NCBI GenBank assembly: GCA_021781095.1
Contig: JAJXXM010000371.1
Location: 1 to 7,937, forward strand
Reading direction: 5' to 3'
Length of the DNA: 7,937 nucleotides
Origin: a bacterium
GTDB lineage: Bacteria; Eremiobacterota; Eremiobacteria; Baltobacterales; Baltobacteraceae
How positions within the stretch are numbered: the first letter of the stretch is position 1; the number at the start of each line of letters is the position of its first letter. The notes under the pieces are model-generated. The model was given only the letters and a program-made list of their open reading frames with translations. It searched no databases and was not told the DNA's origin. The position numbers and the translations under genes are program-made. This document shows positions 1 to 6,468 of the stretch, in pieces.

Positions 1-43
1 TCAGCGTCGGCCCAGGATGCGGCGTGATACTTGCGCAAGAGCC

Positions 44-736
44 ATGATAGCTATGCAACAACACGCCAAGATTGCCGTCGTCGACGACGACCGGATGCTG
101 CGCGAGATGATCGAGCTCGGCCTCACGCAAGAAGGCTACGAGGTCAAGAGCGCGTCGGATGGTCAGGCCGCGCTCGATTTGGTGCGCTCGTTCAATCCCG
201 ATGCGATTCTCCTCGATATTATGATGCCGAAGATCGACGGCGTAACGCTGGTGCCGATGCTGCGAAACATCACGCAGGCGCCGATCCTCATGCTGACCGC
301 GAAGGGCGATCTTGACGATAAGCTCAAGACGTTGGGTTCGGGGGCGGACGACTACGTCGTGAAGCCCTTCTTGTTCGAGGAACTCATCGCGCGGCTGCAG
401 GCCCACTTGCGGCGTCCGCAGATTCACGAGGACGAGCAGATCCGTTGGAACGATCTCGCGCTCGATCTTGGATCGCGCGAGCTCCGTCGCGGCAGCGAAC
501 GAATCGAATTAACGCAACGCGAGTTCGATCTGCTCGCCGTGTTTATGCGCGACCCTCGACGCATCTTCAGTAAGGAGCACTTGCTCGAACTCGTCTGGGG
601 GCACGATTTCGAGGGCGGCCCCAATATCGTCGAAACGTATATTTCGTATTTACGAGCGAAAGTGGATCGGGCGGGGTCGAGCACCTCGTTTCTCCGCACG
701 GTTCGCGGCGTCGGGTACGGTTTAAGTAACGTATGA
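44..736 (+). CDS. OmpR/PhoB-family DNA-binding response regulator
   Basis: This is a two-domain transcription regulator activated by phosphotransfer from a sensor kinase, most likely the kinase encoded immediately downstream. Numbering from the ATG at 44, residues about 8-122 form the receiver domain. It has the acidic pair D15/D16 in VVDDD, the phospho-acceptor D58 in LLDIMMP, the switch T85 in MLTAK, and K107 in the VVKPF motif. Residues about 131-230 form the winged-helix DNA-binding domain, with the family signatures LTQREFDLL and FLRTVRGVGYGL. The total of 230 residues is normal for the family. The start is uncertain: an in-frame ATG at 17 would add nine residues before the typical N-terminus, while ATGs at 44 and 53 both give a normal one. 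Only a weak AAGAG precedes 44. The stop overlaps the kinase start as ATGA (733-736), so the two genes are translationally coupled. Its DNA target is unknown; the receptor gene of the same operon is an obvious candidate. Confidence 0.95.
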   Translation: MIAMQQHAKIAVVDDDRMLREMIELGLTQEGYEVKSASDGQAALDLVRSFNPDAILLDIMMPKIDGVTLVPMLRNITQAPILMLTAKGDLDDKLKTLGSGADDYVVKPFLFEELIARLQAHLRRPQIHEDEQIRWNDLALDLGSRELRRGSERIELTQREFDLLAVFMRDPRRIFSKEHLLELVWGHDFEGGPNIVETYISYLRAKVDRAGSSTSFLRTVRGVGYGLSNV

Positions 737-2154
737 CCGGGCGCGGTTCGCTCGCCGTTCGCCTCGCCTCCCTCTACGCGACGATGCTCGCCGTCGTCGT
801 ACTGCTGGTGATCGTCGCCTCTTCGATCGCGTTGGTCTTCGAACTCTCGCAGTTCACCCACGATATTATCGTCGCCAAACACGACGAGGCACGCTTCCTC
901 GCCGAAACGGCCCAACGTGACGGACAAACGCTCAAGAGCGCCGCGCCGCGGATGATTCGCGAACTCTCCGGGATCGGGCTCGATGTCGCGGTCTTCGACG
1001 AGCAAGGAAAGTTGCTCGCGGGAGACCCTTCGCTCCATCCACCGCTGCTCGCCCATATGATCGCGCAACGCCGGCGCGATCGGTTGCACCCACCCCAGCC
1101 TTCCGGCGCGTTTCCCGAGCATCGCGAACCATTCGGCCTCGCCGTCGTTCAAGGCGGCTACGTCGCTTTCGTTCCGTCGATGCCGCTGGTCTTCGTCGCG
1201 CTCTTTCCCTACTGGCGAACGGTCCTCACGATCGGCGTCCTCGCGATTCTCGGAACCTTCGTCGTCGGGCGCATCTTCGCGCGCGAAGCCTTGCGACCGC
1301 TCGACGACGTCGCGGCCGCGCTCCGGTCGCTCGCACAGGGCGATTACACCCCGCGCACCTTTATCATGGGCGGCGGCGACGAGATCGGTAATCTCACCGG
1401 CGCATTTAACGACGCTGCGGCGAACGTGCACCAGGCGATGGAGGAGCGGCGCGCGACCGAAGACCGCATGCGGCGTTTCGTTGCCGATGCCGGCCACGAA
1501 TTACGAACGCCGCTAACCGTCATCAGCGGGTATATCGACGTGCTGCGGCGCGGCGCGTTGAACGACGAAAAGATCGCACGACAGATTTTGGGAACGATGA
1601 CGCTCGAGAAGGAGCACATGCGCAACCTGATCGATCGGCTCGTGCGCCTCTCGCGCCTCGATTCCGAGGCGGCGCCGCTTGCGGAGCGGATCGACGTCGC
1701 ACAATTGCTGCGCGACCAAGTCGACGCCGCGCGCCGTTTCGACGAGCATCGCAATATCGATTATCGCGTCGACGGCGAGCTCGCCGTCTTTGCCGATCCG
1801 CGCGAGATCGGCGAAGCGCTCTGGAACGTCGTCGAGAATGCGTTAAAATACGCCCCCGACGCGGCGATCCACCTCCGCGGCTCGCGCGAAGACGGCCGCG
1901 TGCACATCGTCGTTCGTGACGAGGGGCCCGGGATGAGCGAACTCGAACGCCTTCACGCCTTCGAGCGTTTCTACCGCGGCGATCAACGCGGCGAGATTAC
2001 CGGCAGCGGCCTCGGGCTCTCGATTGCGAAACGCGCGGTCGAACGAGCGGGTGGAAGCATCGAGATCGAGAGTGCACCGGGGCGCGGCACCGGCGTGACG
2101 ATCGAACTCGCCGCCGCTCCCATATCGTCGGTCGGCGTTCCTCAGCAAATATAA
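733..2154 (+). CDS. Membrane sensor histidine kinase with HAMP domain
   Basis: This inner-membrane sensor kinase autophosphorylates and passes phosphate to the regulator whose gene it overlaps by four bases. Domains in order: transmembrane helix 1 (about residues 10-36); a periplasmic sensor of about 120 residues (37-156) containing H43, H50, H102, H108, H119 and H130; transmembrane helix 2 (about 157-180); a HAMP linker (about 181-238); the HisKA dimerisation helix pair with the H-box and phosphorylated H255 in GHELRTPLT; and the HATPase_c domain. The ATPase domain shows the N-box NVVENALKYAP (N365, N369), the G1 box DEGPG (396-400), the F-box FERFYRG (about 410-416) and the G2 box GSGLGLSIAK (424-433). 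All catalytic boxes are intact and the length (473) is ordinary. The sensor domain matches no family I recognise, so the signal is unknown. The His/Pro-rich stretch at 102-133 could bind a metal, which is inference only. Confidence 0.95.
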   Translation: MTGRGSLAVRLASLYATMLAVVVLLVIVASSIALVFELSQFTHDIIVAKHDEARFLAETAQRDGQTLKSAAPRMIRELSGIGLDVAVFDEQGKLLAGDPSLHPPLLAHMIAQRRRDRLHPPQPSGAFPEHREPFGLAVVQGGYVAFVPSMPLVFVALFPYWRTVLTIGVLAILGTFVVGRIFAREALRPLDDVAAALRSLAQGDYTPRTFIMGGGDEIGNLTGAFNDAAANVHQAMEERRATEDRMRRFVADAGHELRTPLTVISGYIDVLRRGALNDEKIARQILGTMTLEKEHMRNLIDRLVRLSRLDSEAAPLAERIDVAQLLRDQVDAARRFDEHRNIDYRVDGELAVFADPREIGEALWNVVENALKYAPDAAIHLRGSREDGRVHIVVRDEGPGMSELERLHAFERFYRGDQRGEITGSGLGLSIAKRAVERAGGSIEIESAPGRGTGVTIELAAAPISSVGVPQQI

Positions 2155-2156
2155 AG
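2147..2156 (+). promoter_or_regulatory. Possible -10 element upstream of the receptor gene
   Basis: An AT-only patch (core TATAAA at 2150-2155) straddles the kinase stop codon in otherwise GC-rich DNA, about 25 bases before the receptor start. It resembles a sigma-70 -10 box and would give a very short leader. No convincing -35 hexamer lies about 17 bases upstream, so an internal promoter is only a possibility; simple read-through from the kinase gene is equally consistent. Confidence 0.2.
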
Positions 2157-2178
2157 TTCGAGCGGGGATGATGGTGCG

Positions 2179-5100
2179 ATGAATCGCGCCGTTCTCTCCG
2201 CCATCGCTTTCGCGCTCGCTGCTGCCCTCGTTCCCGCCTGGGTCGTCGCGCAAAGCTCGGGCGGTACGATCGCCATTACGGTGACCGATGCAAAGACGAA
2301 GAGCCCCGTCGCGCTCGCGCGCGTGGTTCTCGACGGCCCGATTCTGGCGAGCGAAGTGGCGACGAGCGCCGGTAGCGTCACCTTTACCGAGGCGCCGGCG
2401 GGGATCTACCGCGCGCGCGTCTTCGCGCGCGGCTATCGAGGCGTTACCTCCGCTCCCTTCGAGGTACTCGACGGCGAGCGCGTGAATCTCGACGTCGCGC
2501 TCGCTCCGAGCAGCGACCTGCAGGTGATCGCGGTCGTGCATTCGGTTTCGAGCGTGCGCATCAGCACGAACTCGATCGACGCGCATTCCGCCCAGCGTAA
2601 GCTCTCCGGCGATCTCGCTGATGCGCTCTCGAAACTCTCGGGCGTCAGCATTACCTCGAGCGGCGACGACACCGATGCCGCACAGACGATCTCGCTCGAC
2701 GGCCACGACGCAAGCCAGACCGCGATGACGCTCGACGGCATTCCGCTCAACGCGCCGGGAAGCGCGGGCGATCTGCGGATGTTTGCGAGCGATCTTTTTA
2801 CCGGCGCATCGGTGCACCACGGGCCGCAGCTCGGGGGGCTCGGCGGCGGCGTCGATTTTCGAACCCTCGAACCGACGCTCTCCTGGCAGAGCCAGGGCAC
2901 GCTCGCGACGGGAAGTAACGGGCGCAACAATGAGTCGTTGGGGATCAGCGGTTCGTTGGGAAATCTCGGGATCGCTGCGATGAGTACCACGCGCACGAAC
3001 CCGAGCCTCGCCGACGGCATGCGCTACCTCGACGCGAGCGGACTCGATTACGTCCACGACGGCGGCATCTGGGTCGCCGGGGATCTGCTCAAGGCGAACC
3101 TGCGTCTTCCCGGCGATCAGACGCTCGCAGCGAGTTTTATCAACTCGACGCGCAGTATCGGGCTGCTCTGTCTGCGCGTCACCGCGGCCTTGCCGTGCGG
3201 CTACGGTCCGGGGAACGACGTCTCGGGGAGTTTTTCGCTCTATTCGCTCGGCGACCAGCTTTTAAGCGGTGCCACGGCAATCTCGGCGACGCTCTACGGC
3301 ACCGTCGGCAGCAATCTTTTCGACCTGCGGAATCGCTTCGTCGACGGCGTCGCATCGCCGGCGGGAAGTAGCATGCAGATGCGATCGACCGGGTTTACCC
3401 TCTCCGCCGAACTTCCCGCGATGCGCAACCATACGCTCTCGGTCCTCGCATACGATACCAACTCCTCGCAAGTTTCGACGCCGCTCGTCGCAAGCAACGC
3501 CGCGTTCTATAGCGCGCAGCAGCAAGGCAGTTACGGCGCATTGCAGCTGAGCGACCACATTCGGGCGAACGATCGCCTTACGTACAATGCGTCGCTGGGC
3601 CTGACGCATGCGAGCTCTAGCGGCGGAAGCGCGCTGGGCAGCATCGGTGCGAGCTGGCGCGCATCGGCGAACGATAGCTACGCGATCTCGTACGCGCTCT
3701 CGGGGAGCGCGCCGAATTTTGGCCGGAATCGCGCGTTGAGCGATCCCGCGTCGCTGCAGTTCGATTGCCAGGGGAGCGCGAGCGTCGGGTACGGGGCGGC
3801 TCCCGGGGATCAGCCCGGGGCGAGTTCCTCCTCCTCGCTCAACGCGAGCGTCACCCATCGCTTTGCGCGCAGCGCGCTCTCGCTCGCCCTCTATCGCCAG
3901 GTGCAAAACGGCGTCGTGCTGCCGACCCAGGTCAACGGCAGCGTTCTTCTCGCCGACGGAACGCTCTCGCCGAGCTATCTCGCGCAGGTGGAGGGCGCCT
4001 ATTCATCGGCATCGGGATGCGGCGTCGGCGCGCCGCCGATCGCCGCATCGCAACTCTATTTCGCCACGCCGGTTGGGGGCGTCACGCGCATCTATTCCGG
4101 CGCCGATCTCACCGGATTCGTGCAAATCGGGAACCTCGTCGCCGAACCGTTCGTCGATATTACCTCCACGACGTTGCGCTCTAACGATCCGCGGATCGGC
4201 AACCCGTACGCCATTGCGATTTCGGGAGCGCAGGCGCCGAACGTGCCGTTACATCGCGCCGGGCTCACGCTCGATTATCGCGCTCCCCATTCCGCGGTGG
4301 AATGGCTCGCCGACGCACAGTACACCGGGGCGAACAATCCGAATAACCTCCCCGCCTATACCACCTACGACGCGGCGGCGAACGTGCAATTCACTCGCGG
4401 TACGCTGACGATTGCGGCGAGTAACATCACCGATGCGTACGCCGGAATCTTTGCGAGTTCGAAGTACGCGGTTCCATACACGACCCTCGGGGGAACGGAG
4501 GTTCCGACGATCGCACGGCCGCTCGCTCCGCGCTCCTATAGCGTCACCTATTCCTTTGCGGTCGGCCGTCACGCCGTTCTTTCGCTCCCGAGTCCCGCGC
4601 ACGGCGGGCCGCGGCGGCGCGGGCCCTTCGCGCGCTTTACAGCGCTGCCGACTGCGGCGCCGAGCGATCCCTACGCACTGGCGGCGTCGGCGTTCTGCAC
4701 GCCCGACCGCGCGCGCGTCGCGCGCGGTGTGCTCGATGCATTGCGCGCGCAGGTCGCGCGGGTGGAGAAGGCGCGCGCCGCCTCGCCCACTGCGGCGATC
4801 GTTCTTTCCTCGCCGGCGGGCGTGACCTTTACCTACCATCCGCTGGCGACGGGATACGCCGTGTCGATCGCTCCGACGAAGATCGATGACGTTCGCGCGC
4901 TCTTTACCTGCGCGACGATCCATCGAACCGATGCCGCGACCGCCGCCGGGCGAGGGCTCTACGTAGCCCCGCCGGCGAGTTTCTTCCGGCCCGAGATCAC
5001 CTTTTCGCCGACGGTCGGGCTGTACTTTATTCGTCGGCAGCCGCAGCCCGGGAAAGAAAATTTCCGCGTCTTCACGCTCGCGGCAAAGGCCCCGAAAGAG

Positions 5101-5460
5101 CCATTCGCCGCGATCGCCGGGCCGCAGTGTACCACCGCTCTGCGCGACGTTGCGATACAGAGCCTCGACGACCTGCACGCGCATTTTACGGCGGCAACGC
5201 CATCGACGCGCTGGCAGATCGTCGCACACGGGTCGGGAGCGAAGCGATGGTTCGCGCTGACCCCCAACGATCTCGGCGATTTCGGTGCGCTCATGGCCTG
5301 CGCCCACGTTGCGGCGGCGACCGCCGCGCAATTGCAGGCGCGCGGGCTCGGAGGCGCACCGCCTCCGGGGCTGAATTACGCCCCTTCGATCGGGCTTTAT
5401 ATCGAGCGGCGCACGCCGCCGCCACCGCCGGGAGGGGCGCCTCCGCCGCACGGCGCATGA
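2179..5460 (+). CDS. TonB-dependent outer-membrane receptor with a large duplicated C-terminal extension
   Basis: This is an outer-membrane transporter predicted to import a substrate with TonB-ExbBD energy. A signal peptide covers residues 1-24 (likely cleavage VVA|Q). A carboxypeptidase-regulatory-like beta-sandwich follows (about 28-112), then a possible TonB-box-like LQVIAVV (114-120). The plug (about 128-232) contains LSGVSITSSGDD, LDGIPLNAPG and LGGGVDFRT. A Ser/Gly/Ala-rich beta-barrel runs to a terminal strand near YSVTYSFAV (787-795). C331/C340 and C530/C614 may bridge extracellular loops. The tail from about 797 to 1093 is atypical, because TonB receptors normally finish at the last barrel strand. 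It holds two related Cys-paired domains (separate entries) and a proline-rich end, and would lie in the periplasm. The start at 2179 is preceded by GCGGGG with a longish 11-base spacer; the ATG at 2168 is out of frame. It lies 24 bases after the kinase gene and is likely co-transcribed. Substrate unknown. Confidence 0.9.
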   Translation: MNRAVLSAIAFALAAALVPAWVVAQSSGGTIAITVTDAKTKSPVALARVVLDGPILASEVATSAGSVTFTEAPAGIYRARVFARGYRGVTSAPFEVLDGERVNLDVALAPSSDLQVIAVVHSVSSVRISTNSIDAHSAQRKLSGDLADALSKLSGVSITSSGDDTDAAQTISLDGHDASQTAMTLDGIPLNAPGSAGDLRMFASDLFTGASVHHGPQLGGLGGGVDFRTLEPTLSWQSQGTLATGSNGRNNESLGISGSLGNLGIAAMSTTRTNPSLADGMRYLDASGLDYVHDGGIWVAGDLLKANLRLPGDQTLAASFINSTRSIGLLCLRVTAALPCGYGPGNDVSGSFSLYSLGDQLLSGATAISATLYGTVGSNLFDLRNRFVDGVASPAGSSMQMRSTGFTLSAELPAMRNHTLSVLAYDTNSSQVSTPLVASNAAFYSAQQQGSYGALQLSDHIRANDRLTYNASLGLTHASSSGGSALGSIGASWRASANDSYAISYALSGSAPNFGRNRALSDPASLQFDCQGSASVGYGAAPGDQPGASSSSSLNASVTHRFARSALSLALYRQVQNGVVLPTQVNGSVLLADGTLSPSYLAQVEGAYSSASGCGVGAPPIAASQLYFATPVGGVTRIYSGADLTGFVQIGNLVAEPFVDITSTTLRSNDPRIGNPYAIAISGAQAPNVPLHRAGLTLDYRAPHSAVEWLADAQYTGANNPNNLPAYTTYDAAANVQFTRGTLTIAASNITDAYAGIFASSKYAVPYTTLGGTEVPTIARPLAPRSYSVTYSFAVGRHAVLSLPSPAHGGPRRRGPFARFTALPTAAPSDPYALAASAFCTPDRARVARGVLDALRAQVARVEKARAASPTAAIVLSSPAGVTFTYHPLATGYAVSIAPTKIDDVRALFTCATIHRTDAATAAGRGLYVAPPASFFRPEITFSPTVGLYFIRRQPQPGKENFRVFTLAAKAPKEPFAAIAGPQCTTALRDVAIQSLDDLHAHFTAATPSTRWQIVAHGSGAKRWFALTPNDLGDFGALMACAHVAAATAAQLQARGLGGAPPPGLNYAPSIGLYIERRTPPPPPGGAPPPHGA
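4693..5052 (+). repeat. Duplicated C-terminal domain of the receptor, copy 1
   Basis: Receptor residues 839-958 form the first copy of an unrecognised domain. It opens with FCT (C840), has a helical stretch VLDALRAQV and a beta-like GYAVSIAP, then ALFTCATI (C911), RGLYVAPP, and closes with FSPTVGLYFIRR followed by a Pro-rich QPQPG. The two cysteines are 71 residues apart and could form a disulfide in the periplasm. The same landmarks occur in the same order in copy 2, so this looks like an internal duplication at protein level; the DNA has diverged. Confidence 0.7.
5125..5436 (+). repeat. Duplicated C-terminal domain of the receptor, copy 2
   Basis: Receptor residues 983-1086 form the second copy. 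Landmarks align with copy 1: QCT (C984) with FCT; SLDDLHAHF with VLDALRAQV; ALTPNDLGDFGALMACA (C1041) with the APTKIDDVRALFTCA stretch; RGLGGAPP with RGLYVAPP; YAPSIGLYIERR with FSPTVGLYFIRR; then a Pro/Gly-rich terminus to residue 1093. In the last block seven of twelve positions are identical and several others are conservative. The cysteines here are 57 residues apart. No known domain is recognised. Confidence 0.7.
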
Positions 5461-5467
5461 GCGAGCT

Positions 5468-5899
5468 ATGACGAAAGCGGAACTCTTTAGCGAATATGGC
5501 GCGTACCATCGCGACCCGCGCAATCGGCTCTGCCACTTCATCGGCATTCCGACAATCGTGCTGGGTGTGATCGCGATAACCGGAACGCTGCGGCTCGGGC
5601 CGATCGATCTCGCGCTCGTGCTGCTCGTCGCGACGCTCGCTTATTATGCGACGATCGATTTTCTCGGCACGCTGCTCTCTGCGATCGCGTTTGCGATTCT
5701 CTATGCGCTCGGATCGCATCTCGGTTGGCAGATCGGTTTGGCGGCCTTCGTTATCGGTTGGGGCTTCCAACTCGTCGGCCATCGCTTCGAAGGCAGCAAA
5801 CCGAAATTTCTCGAGAACGTTATTTATCTGCTCGTGGGCCCGATCTACATCTTCGAGGAATGGTTCGAGATGGCGACGCACCGAGGCGGCGCAACCTAG
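5468..5899 (+). CDS. Mpo1-like (DUF962/YGL010w-family) membrane protein, putative 2-hydroxy fatty acid dioxygenase
   Basis: The 143-residue protein has the hallmarks of the DUF962 family. The N-terminal motif is YHRDPRNRLCHFIGIP (H14, H23), hydrophobic helices span about 25-40, 46-82 and 87-103, and a second conserved block has FQLVGHRFEGSKPKF (H105, E108) before LLVGPIYIFEEWFEM. The founding yeast member Mpo1 is an ER membrane, Fe(II)-dependent dioxygenase that alpha-oxidises 2-hydroxy fatty acids in phytosphingosine breakdown, using conserved histidines. Bacterial members are mostly uncharacterised, so the reaction is inferred from the family and the conserved histidines. The gene starts seven bases after the receptor stop without a clear Shine-Dalgarno sequence (only GAG), which suggests coupling to receptor translation. 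It may act on membrane lipids in the inner membrane. It ends 12 bases from the convergent DoxX-like gene. Confidence 0.87.
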   Translation: MTKAELFSEYGAYHRDPRNRLCHFIGIPTIVLGVIAITGTLRLGPIDLALVLLVATLAYYATIDFLGTLLSAIAFAILYALGSHLGWQIGLAAFVIGWGFQLVGHRFEGSKPKFLENVIYLLVGPIYIFEEWFEMATHRGGAT

Positions 5900-5911
5900 A
5901 ACCGAAGGGCG

Positions 5912-6307
5912 TCACGCCTCGAAATTCGTCGGCTGCGAACGGGCGCGGAAGAGCGGCGCGAAGAGGCTGCGATACGGACGAGCGACGATATATCCGAGCA
6001 CGACGACGATCGCCGGTCCGGGTAGCCCCGCGGGCATCATCGTGATGTGGAATGCGAAGCTGTTATAGAGAAAGCCCGCGAGCATGATCAGCGCGAGCGG
6101 AACGAAGCGGTTCGCGAGAAAAGCGAGGCCGATGAGGAGTTGAATCGCACCGACGAACATCGCCCAGTGCGACTGATAGTAGACCTCCGAAAACGCTCCG
6201 GCGAGCCCCGCCATCGGCGGGGGCACGGTGACGAGGAACGCCGCTACCCCGGCTACGGCGAACAGCGCTCCAAGAACGATGCGGGCAATGGCGGTGAGGA
6301 CGTTCAT
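5912..6307 (-). CDS. DoxX-like small integral membrane protein
   Basis: The 131-residue protein has four predicted transmembrane helices, at about residues 5-25, 47-66, 68-88 and 96-113. The first reads IARIVLGALFAVAGVAAF, a typical DoxX/DoxD-superfamily opening, and the short polar C-terminus is RARSQPTNFEA. Members of this superfamily are inner-membrane proteins linked variously to quinone-dependent oxidoreductases, thiosulfate or thiol redox chemistry; no specific activity can be assigned here. The start at 6307 is well supported by AAAGGAG six bases upstream (6314-6320). An in-frame ATG at 6403 would add 32 residues of non-membrane, low-complexity sequence without a site of that quality and is rejected. 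The gene is convergent with the Mpo1-like gene and divergent from the zinc-ribbon gene, so it is probably a single-gene unit. Assignment to the superfamily rests on topology and the N-terminal helix, and it could be another four-helix membrane family. Confidence 0.82.
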   Translation of the reverse strand: MNVLTAIARIVLGALFAVAGVAAFLVTVPPPMAGLAGAFSEVYYQSHWAMFVGAIQLLIGLAFLANRFVPLALIMLAGFLYNSFAFHITMMPAGLPGPAIVVVLGYIVARPYRSLFAPLFRARSQPTNFEA

Positions 6308-6313
6308 GCCGAA

Positions 6314-6320
6314 CTCCTTT
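6314..6320 (-). promoter_or_regulatory. Ribosome binding site of the DoxX-like gene
   Basis: Read on the minus strand this is AAAGGAG, six bases before the ATG at 6307. It is the clearest Shine-Dalgarno sequence in the window and decides the start of this gene. Confidence 0.75.
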
Positions 6321-6361
6321 CTGATTCCAAGGGGTGCCTTTCCCGCCCACCCGGGTTTTTG

Positions 6362-6410
6362 GGTAGCGGAAGCCCGTGGAACCGGGCCACGGAGGCAAGG
6401 CATGGCTACC
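6362..6410. other. Nested inverted repeat, possible structured RNA element
   Basis: GGTAGC (6362-6367) pairs perfectly with GCTACC (6405-6410), enclosing a second perfect stem CCGTGG (6374-6379) / CCACGG (6387-6392) with a seven-base loop. An alternative, mutually exclusive inner stem pairs GCCCG (6372-6376) with CGGGC (6383-6387). On the minus strand it would lie in the leader of the DoxX-like gene, on the plus strand upstream of the proposed zinc-ribbon promoter. It matches no riboswitch consensus I recognise. Function and strand are undetermined. Confidence 0.4.
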
Positions 6411-6432
6411 GACTCGCCGCCGAGGGAGGCGA

Positions 6433-6462
6433 TTGCAGAGGAGCCCTCTTTTGTGCTATGGT
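6433..6462 (+). promoter_or_regulatory. Candidate extended -10 promoter for the zinc-ribbon gene
   Basis: TTGCAG (6433-6438) resembles a -35 box and is followed after 18 bases by TATGGT (6457-6462), which is preceded by TGC to give an extended -10. The predicted transcript would begin near 6469, exactly where a hairpin starts, leaving a leader of about 108 bases before the GTG start. Read by eye only; sigma preferences of this organism are unknown. Confidence 0.4.
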
Positions 6463-6468
6463 GTCGGC

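Noticed and set aside
31..60. TTGCGCAA, ATAGCTAT and GCAAGA/GCAACA near the regulator start, as an autoregulatory site
   Set aside because: These are short palindromes and a weak 20-base-spaced repeat largely inside the likely coding start, with no second convincing copy. Too weak to call.
424..1497. 357-codon minus-strand frame opposite the regulator and kinase
   Set aside because: It is a charged, repetitive translation antisense to intact receiver, winged-helix and HAMP coding sequence.
1843..3057. 404-codon minus-strand open frame opposite the kinase and receptor genes
   Set aside because: It lies antisense to two genes with clear domain motifs. The translation is Arg/Glu-rich without recognisable domains, which is typical of shadow frames in GC-rich DNA.
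4249..5547. 432-codon minus-strand open frame opposite the receptor C-terminus
   Set aside because: It is very Arg-rich with no hydrophobic or domain pattern. The plus-strand frame is continuous with the signal peptide, plug and barrel, and its tail shows internal protein repeats, so the plus strand codes.
5900..5930. Possible bidirectional terminator between the Mpo1-like and DoxX-like genes
   Set aside because: GGCG-TCA-CGCC gives only a four-base-pair stem with no following T run on either strand. The gap is 12 bases and most of the stem lies in the DoxX-like coding end.
6332..6360. Rho-independent terminator GGGTG...CACCC followed by GGG and T5
   Set aside because: The stem is only five base pairs with an 11-base loop and three bases before the T run, and no plus-strand transcript is expected to end there.
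6308..6403. N-terminal extension of the DoxX-like protein to an ATG at 6403
   Set aside because: The added 32 residues are polar and unlike the family. The internal ATG at 6307 has a strong AAAGGAG at ideal distance.
6362..6410. tRNA-like reading of the inverted repeat on the minus strand
   Set aside because: An acceptor-like six-base-pair stem and a GTTCCA loop are present. The element is only 49 bases, has no anticodon or D arm, and the loop is one base short of a T loop.
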